From the NCBI GenBank assembly GCA_946800325.1, contig OX326961.1, forward strand, positions 48,571,415 to 48,635,414: 64,000 nt of DNA, in the 5' to 3' direction. Shown here one piece after another: positions 57,212 through 64,000 of the stretch. Each line of letters opens with the position of its first letter. Position 1 is the first letter of the stretch. The position numbers and the translations under genes are program-made. Source of the DNA: Luzula sylvatica. Lineage: Eukaryota; Streptophyta; Magnoliopsida; Poales; Juncaceae. The notes below the pieces were generated by a model that ran no database searches, was not told the DNA's origin, and saw only the letters and a list, made by a program, of their open reading frames with translations.

Positions 57212-60200
57212 TGCCAATTTTATAATCAAACCCGACTTAGTACGACTCGTTGTGTGACCAGGTAGGTTCGGTTAACAATGGCAGTAGGCTGTTTCCAAAG
57301 CACTACAAGCCCATGAGCGGGATCTAGTCACTCCATCATGGCTACCCATGTTAACACGAAAAATGATTGTGATCATTGTGCCTATCTCGAATAGCGGTTA
57401 CTAATTCTCTTGTTTGCGATATCCGTTAATCAAAAGGCATGGTGGTAGTCATCCAGAATTAATCCAGAAATTAATGGAGTTAATCCAGAATTAATCCAGA
57501 AATTAAGAGACTCTAATCATTTGAGAGAAAGTGATTGAGAGAAAGAGAAAAGAGAAGAAAAGAGTTAATCCAGAATTAATCCAGAAATTAAGAGACTCTA
57601 ATCCAGAACAATTTCCAGATTTGGGATTGAGTTTAACCGAAACAAATTTCGAAATATACCCACATCCTCAAATCTGTACAAATGACAACTTCGGAACCAT
57701 TCCGATCCATATCTCATATGGCGTCTTTTGTACCGATTAGAAGGTTTATGGTCCATATCTGATATGCAACCATTCGTTAGTGCCGCTGTCTCAAGGGCAT
57801 ATTCCCAAACTATGTCCAACATGTCCAACATGTCCCCAAAACATTTTTGGGAGATCCTATTGACTTATCATTTATCGAACCATGTCCAACATGCGTTCAT
57901 TTCCTCTTTTCGGACACATCTTAATGTTCCGAATAAAGACAATCATGAAACGATTCCACAATCATAAATGATCATCAATATTCATAACTCAAATATCGCC
58001 TCTTCGATCCTATCGAAAGGTTTAGCTCAAATACTCGCTTTCTCGATCCTATCGAAAAGCTTTGATTTTCTTGCTTAGTTGATTTCGTATTTCGTTTTTG
58101 AAACTCTTTGAACCTTTCAAAAGTCTCCATTTCGGCACGCATTAAATAAATATTTTCATATCTACTTTAACCGTCCATAAATGCAACAAAATACCAATTG
58201 CCTCCTCTTGCCTCGGAACTTATCGGATCATCTACATGTGAATGTAAGTTCCAATAATTCGTTGGATCTTTCTCCAACCTTTGAAGAATGATGCCCTTTG
58301 TCGTCTTGCCTAATAAATAAGTATCGCATTAATCAATCGAATCTAATTCGAATGATTCTAGCAATCCATCATATGGACTCTAGATACGCGAATCTCGTTT
58401 ATATGGCCAAGACGGCAATGCCAAAAGAAGCAATCAACCTCTTGGTTTAATCCTCCTCGGATTTCACCATTCTTTGAGTCATTAGTTTGGACAACTCCTT
58501 GTCCGAACTCTCCGTTTTGGAAAATATTTTCCCAAAATACCCGTAGACATACATTTCTTTCGATCCCACTTTTGAATTACAAGGACATCAACGCATCTAT
58601 ATGCATTGGATTCCTTGGATACTCCGAGCATCTCCAATTCAAATTTAAATCGCATCTCATGCAATTTCGGGATTGACTTATCTATCGAATGCATATGAAA
58701 TTCGGTCACGAAGATCAAATCTTGTACCAACAACACACGAGTGTTAATCAAAGACCCATAAGGCGTCTCAAAATTAACCTACTCTTTGAGCCGCATTGAA
58801 CCATTCAACGCGCTCTAGCTCTTGAAACTATTTCATGAGCATTGTGTTTTACTTTCATATACACCTGAATTCTCAAAACAATTTTGAGAATATGCGTCTA
58901 TACATGCCACCACAAGGCACGTAATATCGTTCGATTCTTTCTTAAAGTTTATCGAACCCGGATTTCTCTAAAGCCAATGCCTCGAGCCCCGAATCTACCA
59001 TTTCCGTGTCCAACACGTTCCTTTAAGTCTAAGAACTATTCTTTGACTATCAAGTTTAATAACGGTAATTCCGGCCCAAAATCCATCTATCATATCGATC
59101 TAATCGATATTTTTGGTGTTGCTTGAAAACTTAATTCTAAACGGATGATGAAGATTAAGCTCCTAACCGTGCGTACTTAATCTATATGCTTATATGATGA
59201 GTATATGACAATGTTATTTTATCGAATCGGTAACCCTCATACCGATACGGGACTCCAAGTCCATAACATTCGAGATCCATATTTTACGATCCTCCCATAA
59301 GTGACTATGGCCGACAAATGAGATCTCGATATTTTAGGTAGGATTAAATCCAATCGTATCCAATACGACTCTTGTTCCTTTATAGAATTTCGGTGACGAA
59401 TCGTATCCAATACAATCCATGTTCCGTGTGTGCATTCTATCTATGCCCCGAACTCCAATCTGATTGGCTTGGACGGTCAAGTCACAACCGTATCCAACGT
59501 ATCGTTCAATTGAACTACTCACGTGCCCGACTATGGCCTGAAACCACGTGAGTCCCCAATTAACGCTTACCACCCGCACCAATATATACAATAGTACGTG
59601 CCCGACTATGGCCTGAAACCACGCACTATGTCATATCAATCTCGATGGTTGTGGATATGGAAGGCATTTCCATGACTTAAATATTATGAGGGATCATGCC
59701 ATTGCATGTTTCTTAATTCGTGACATAATCTTATTATATCACTATCACAAGATTTTCAATATGCATATGATTTTATTTGGGAGTCTAATTATTCTAAATA
59801 ATTATCTAATTATATGCTAGTATGATTGATGCCGATCAAATCGATATAAAGAACTCAAAATTCCAAGTTTTGTAGCCAAAGTTATCACGAAAACTAAATC
59901 AGCAACCAGAAACCAGTCCGTTATAACGCACCATAGTCCGTTATAACGGACCTCCAGTCTCCTTGGCACTCCGTTACAACGGAACTCTAGTCCGTTACAA
60001 CGCTATTTAATCGGGAGATTGTCCAAAATTGCCAGAAACATGTCCGTTGTAACGGAACCTAGGTCCGTTACAACGCTATTTTTTGCAAACCTTTGTCCAA
60101 ATTTCCAGTAACCAGTCGGTTATAACGCAACAAAATGTCCGTTACAACGGACCAACTGCGTAGACTTCCGTTACAACGGACTCCAAAAGACACCCTAGGC

Positions 60201-60225
60201 ATCCCCGCATCCTCGTATCATATAC
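57212..60225 (-). pseudogene. Copia element A internal region (decayed, RT-RNase H deleted)
   Basis: Reading on the minus strand, the leader palindromes (59917-60180) are followed by gag-like sequence, the 89-codon frame (58751-58482) and the integrase fragment with VWEYALETAAL (near 57800-57831). The sequence then jumps at about 57600 to the post-pol region at about 57440. The junction holds filler TTAATCCAGAATTAATCCAG repeats (57453-57605). The RT and RNase H parts present in element B are absent. Confidence 0.75.
59917..60180 (-). repeat. Palindrome array of element A leader (9 sites)
   Basis: TCCGTTNNAACGGA-type palindromes start at 59917, 59937, 59970, 59991, 60043, 60064, 60116, 60138 and 60167. 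Doublet spacings are 20, 21, 21 and 22 bp, then 29, as in element B. The array is cut at 60225. Confidence 0.93.
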
Positions 60226-60560
60226 TGTTGGTTCAAATTTCCTGATAGTTTGATTATTTCAAAACACTGTCATTACTAATGTATACATCCAGAAAAGTGC
60301 AGGATAACATAGGTACGATACGAAGATGAAGGAGGACTTGTGAAGGAGGATTTCATTGGATTACATCAAGAATCAGGACATGAAGTCTCAAGATAAACAA
60401 GAAAAGAAGAACACAAGGAAGGCCATTGGAATACATCAAGAATCATGATGTTGAAGCCTTCCGTGAGTGGGATACGCCACAAATAAACCATAGGTACAAA
60501 CCTAGTAGAACTCAAGTAAAATCATGTTCAAAATAACAAAGAGTTCAGTCAAGCAGGAAG

Positions 60561-61009
60561 TGCGTTCTGAACGAACTCAAAGTCCGTTCAGAACGGACTT
60601 GCTAAATATCAAAACTTTAAAACTTGATTAGAACCAAACGTGTCACAGGGATGTGTACGTTCGAACGAACAATCATGTCCGTTCGAACGGATAATTATAA
60701 TCCGTTCACCCACCTTCTGAGTGCGTTGAACGGACAATCCTTCCTGTGAACGGAAAACGTCACAGGGATGTGTGCGTTCGAACGAACACACATGTGCGTT
60801 CGAACGGACAACCTGGAATCCGTTCACCCACTTTTCAGTGCGTTGAACGGACTCTTGTTCCTGTGAACGCAAAATGCTATGTATAATTGAGTCCGTTACG
60901 AACGGACATTGTACGTTCGAACGGACCCAAGATGTACTTGCACGTTATTTTGAAACGGCTAGTGCAAACTTCAAGTGCGTTCCGAACGGACTGTATGCGT
61001 TCGAACGCA
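60561..61009 (+). repeat. Array of palindromes TCCGTTCGAACGGA in doublets
   Basis: Sites start at 60561, 60583; 60656, 60678; 60773, 60795; 60892, 60912; 60976, 60996. Spacing within doublets is 20-22 bp. Cores vary: TTCGAA, TTCAGAA, TTACGAA or TTCCGAA, flanked by CCG/GCG and CGG/CGA. Half-sites such as TGCGTTGAACGGA occur between doublets (60722, 60839). The array lies upstream of the TATA box. Confidence 0.93.
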
Positions 61010-61041
61010 CTACAAGTTTTCTGAAGGATTTCTATAGAGAG

Positions 61042-61049
61042 TATAAATA
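61042..61049 (+). promoter_or_regulatory. TATA box of the LTR-like unit
   Basis: TATAAATA in GAGTATAAATAGAATCC, followed by a CT-rich transcript leader. Confidence 0.7.
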
Positions 61050-61285
61050 GAATCCTTCATGGGTCTCTCTCTCTCACTTCCTCAATTTCAAACTTTCAAA
61101 CCTAAAAAGAGAGAAACCCTAAGCTGTGATTTGCTATATCCATTGATAGCTTGAGAAACCTCTTTAGATCGTTGATCTACTTTCGATATTCTCCACTAAT
61201 CGTATCCCACTCACGTGACCGATCACGTTGTAGCTCGATTAGTGAAAAAGTGTAATAGGCTAGTGCAACAAAGTGTAAAGAGCCT

Positions 61286-61806
61286 AAGCTATAGATCGAT
61301 AGAAGCGTGTAAATCGATCTAGGCAAATCCTTGTAATCGAGTTGAGTTGGAATTCAATCGAAAGCCAAAAAGAGGCACAAGGCATTCCCGGAGACGTAGG
61401 TACTCGCAAATAATTGAGTCGGTCAATTAAGCGAGTAAAGGGTGAGTTAAAGCTACAAAGCAACCACCTACCGAACTTCGTAAACAAACATCTTGTGTCA
61501 AAGTGTTTGTACGGTATCATCTTTATCATCTAAATTATTATTTATTCCGCACCGTAAATTAGGTTTAAATCTAAACTAAGTGTAAGTTAGATTGCCAAAT
61601 TTACCCCCCTCTAGGTTAGAATTAACCAAGCTATAGATCGATAGAAGCGTGTAAATCGATCTAGGCAAATCCTTGTAATCGAGTTGAGTTGGAATTCAAT
61701 CGAAAGCCAAAAAGAGGCACAAGGCATTCCCGGAGACGTAGATACTCGCAAATAATTGAGTCGGTCAATTAAGCGAGTAAAGGGTGAGTTAAAGCTACAA
61801 AGCAAC
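61286..61806 (+). repeat. Direct duplication, 179-bp copies, offset 342 bp
   Basis: AAGCTATAGATCGATAGAAG through GAGTTAAAGCTACAAAGCAAC occurs at 61286-61464 and 61628-61806, nearly identical. The second copy ends exactly where the LTR of element C begins. Confidence 0.9.
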
Positions 61807-62817
61807 TGATGGAGAATATCCTCGACCCCGGGCCCGCGCAGCGGAATGAAGGCCCGGTCCGATTCCCCGATTCCCGAGATCACGCCATGACTTCGAGGGT
61901 ACGATGCGAATAGAAGGATAGATCTATACCAGCGTGAAATTGATCACGCACGAAGGGTTGATCGCCGCCTTCTATCTCCTGTCACGTTGGTGACAATCCG
62001 CGCGTCCCATACCACGCGTCTTTCACCGTTCGTTGACCGTCTTCTCACTCCTTGAGTCGATCACAATCCAAGAGCCACAATTGTCGCTCCTCTACTTGTA
62101 TCCACCGTGAGTCGCAAGACGTCGGTCGCGGATGCACCTGCCTAGACGATGCACCGGCGAACTTGCTCGATCTAATCGATTCTCTATTACTCGAGAAACT
62201 CCTTTCTCGATTTCTCTCTCTTCGCACCCTTTCACTCACTAAAGATCAAATCTGAATTTGCTCTTTTTCTTGTTTATATTGGGCAGAATAATCACTTGCT
62301 TAGAATGATTCAACTGATTGAATTGCTTAGTGAAGATGAGAGAGAAAATCCTATTTATACCTAATAGGATAAGGATTAGCCAAAAGGCATATATATCCAA
62401 TATACACCCTTTCACACAGAAAACTGTATGAACCTGTTCAGTATTCTGTCCAGACGAAATTGATAAATTTCTCTGACAGAAAATCAACCAACACGAAAGT
62501 TGTAGATAATCTTATTATCTACACAACCCAATTTGGCCCAGACTAATTGGAGTTCGTATGCAAAAGTTATGACTGTTTTACTAACTGTATGTCATACTGT
62601 TGCACTCTTTCGGTATTTCACAGAAACGACACTTATACTTCGTTCATATGAAATATATTTCTATATGAAGGTTGTAGATAATCTCATTATCTATCTAACC
62701 CAATTTGAACCATTCTAATTGGATTTTCCCACTGAAAGTTATGGCCACGAATGTACGACTACATTCGTTTATCCTTGTGTACACTTTTACGGTTGATCCG
62801 AAACTGTATTTCTTTCA
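61807..62817 (-). repeat. 3' LTR of Copia element C
   Basis: 1011 bp. In plus-strand view it begins TGATGGAGAATATCCTCGAC and ends GTATTTCTTTCA, the complement of the TGAAAGAAATAC start. It is close in sequence to the LTRs of element B, less so to element A. Confidence 0.92.
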
Positions 62818-64000
62818 GTCTCCCACTCAATTTCAGATCTACCTAAAAGGTACTCATGCATATCCAATACGCACGATTTTAGAGAATATAGCTCGCGTAT
62901 CAAATACCAAGCTATGCACATCCAATGTGCCGATTTTATGATCAAGCCCGACTTAGTACGACTCGTTGTGTGACCATGTAGGTTCGACTTAACGATGGCA
63001 GTAGGTTGTTTCCAATGCCTACAAGCTCATGAGCGGGATCTAGTCACTCCATCATAGCTACCCATGTTAAACGAATAATGATTGTGATCATTGTGCCTAT
63101 CTCGAATAGCGGTTACTAGTTCTCTTGTTTGCGATATCCGTTAATCAAAAGGCATGGTAATAGTCATCCTTATAATTTGATTAACTACAATTATTCCCCG
63201 ATTCCGAGTTGAGTTAACAAATTTCAATCGATATTAACCATTAATATCATTGACCGTGGCCACGGTTTTCGTTAATCGACTCATCGAGCGGCGCCTAAGA
63301 GATATCTCTTCCTTTCGGAATAAACAATTCCTATCTTGGAGACTCACATTGAATTCCGTGTTTCGGACAATACCCAATGATGACCCTTTTAACTCCCTGT
63401 TACGGTGAGCGTAAGATCATATCAAAGCATTGTGTTACGCACGTAACGCAATCAATGATCCCTCAAGTATGAAGAATCTAAAACCCCATCCGTCGCAAGT
63501 CCATCTATAATGACTAAACCATGTCATGGTCTCGCGGCTTCGGTCATATCCAATACATGTAACCTAACATATATCTACGTTCCCGATTCGACAAACTCCT
63601 TTGTCCCATGATTAGCAAAACATAATCATCTCCTCGGCAAACGTACTAGTGTACGCGTTCAGTCTATTCCCTTGTAATAGTAATGCTTCTCTCTTAAGCA
63701 AACTGACCCGCGACTAGGGATGTTTAGAAATGACACTTTAAGTGTGACGGTTTCGCTGCACATGGTCCTCAACCATGTCGACGTCCACACAAGCTCAAAT
63801 CAGGGTTCATGTAACAATCATATTACACAACCCGCACACAGTTTTCATATAAGGTGAATGCATGAAAATTTAAGTAAACAAAATTTTTAAAAGGGATACA
63901 TTCATATGGACTAAGTATTTGGGTGATACAACGTTTACCTATGGGTATCTCCATACTCACAACCTGCGAGGACTATCGTATTAGATAACTATTAGATAAC
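61807..64000 (-). mobile_element. Copia element C (minus strand), runs off the window
   Basis: Its 3' LTR is at 61807-62817 (1011 bp, matching element B). The PPT follows in plus-strand view as GTCTCCCACTCAATTTC at 62818. Internal sequence continues to the window end and matches, in reverse, element B at about 54990-56195. The 5' part and 5' LTR lie outside the window, and the coding region is not visible here. Confidence 0.9.

Larger units (their letters stand above)
47562..60225 (-). mobile_element. Copia element A (older, minus strand), split by element B and internally deleted
   Basis: The 3' LTR (47562-48908) is followed, in minus orientation upstream, by a PPT-like GAAATTGAGTGGGAGAC and internal sequence to 49020. 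After the inserted element B (49021-57206 plus a 5-bp duplication) the internal sequence resumes at 57212 and runs to about 60225, where another LTR-like unit cuts it. It shares decayed gag and integrase sequence with element B but lacks the RT-RNase H part, which is replaced near 57453-57605 by filler repeats. No 5' LTR is found in the window. Confidence 0.8.
60226..61627 (+). mobile_element. LTR-like unit of a different retroelement
   Basis: It starts TGTTGGTTCAAATT at 60226 directly after element A sequence. It contains a palindrome array (60561-61009), a TATA box (TATAAATA, 61042-61049) with a CT-rich leader, and near its end the ACCCCCCTCTAGG motif (61604) that is common at LTR/leader borders of plant retroelements. 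The layout suggests a U3-R-U5 unit (solo or truncated LTR). The exact right end, the target duplication and the family are unresolved. Confidence 0.6.

Overview
The window is AT-rich nuclear DNA of a flowering plant. The evidence is two intron-containing copies of the eIF3 subunit e gene with GT-AG introns, a MIR159 hairpin, plant-type L1 LINEs with a C-terminal zf-RVT domain, Copia LTR retrotransposons primed by initiator-tRNA-Met, and many hAT, MULE and Helitron remnants. The species cannot be named from this sequence. Real host genes are few: eIF3e copy A (11083-12994, +), eIF3e copy B (20285-22204, -) and MIR159 (about 38040-38220, -). Almost everything else is transposon or simple repeat.

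Layout. 1-3.9 kb: TA-rich repeats, a foldback element and a direct duplication. 3.9-10.94 kb: a long, broken L1 LINE (ORF1, then an ORF2 with endonuclease, reverse transcriptase and zf-RVT) whose poly(A) ends about 145 bp before eIF3e copy A. 11.0-22.3 kb: an inverted duplication, with two nearly identical, convergent eIF3e genes around a spacer of about 6.5 kb. The spacer holds a SINE, a three-level nest (LINE-2 containing a hAT MITE, whose edge contains LINE-3; all three target duplications can be read) and a hAT transposase deletion derivative. 22.3-26.1 kb: MITEs and a Helitron end. 26.4-29.2 kb: an element with long terminal inverted repeats. 29.25-34.9 kb: a Pack-MULE-like element carrying a sphingosine-kinase exon, a tandem array of about 1.7 kb and an inserted hAT MITE. 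35.6-37.7 kb: MITEs in (TA)n and a 496-bp tandem duplication. 38 kb: MIR159. 40.6-41.6 kb: a 1042-bp MULE-type hairpin element. 42.5 kb: a Helitron 3' end. 43.4-47.5 kb: low-complexity and GC-rich repeats. 47.56-64 kb: nested Copia elements of one family plus an unrelated LTR-like unit.

The most unusual signals are these. (1) Fourteen-bp palindromes (TCCGTTNNAACGGA) are arranged as doublets spaced about 21 bp, two DNA turns, in the leader of the Copia family. An unrelated LTR-like unit next door has the same architecture with a different palindrome centre. (2) An 8186-bp Copia element has almost identical 1011-bp LTRs, a perfect 5-bp target duplication and a PBS, but a heavily broken gag-pol, so it was probably moved in trans. 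(3) A stem-loop just before the poly(A) is shared by three LINEs and a SINE. (4) The eIF3e inverted duplication is convergent and only slightly diverged. No new protein-coding system was recognised.
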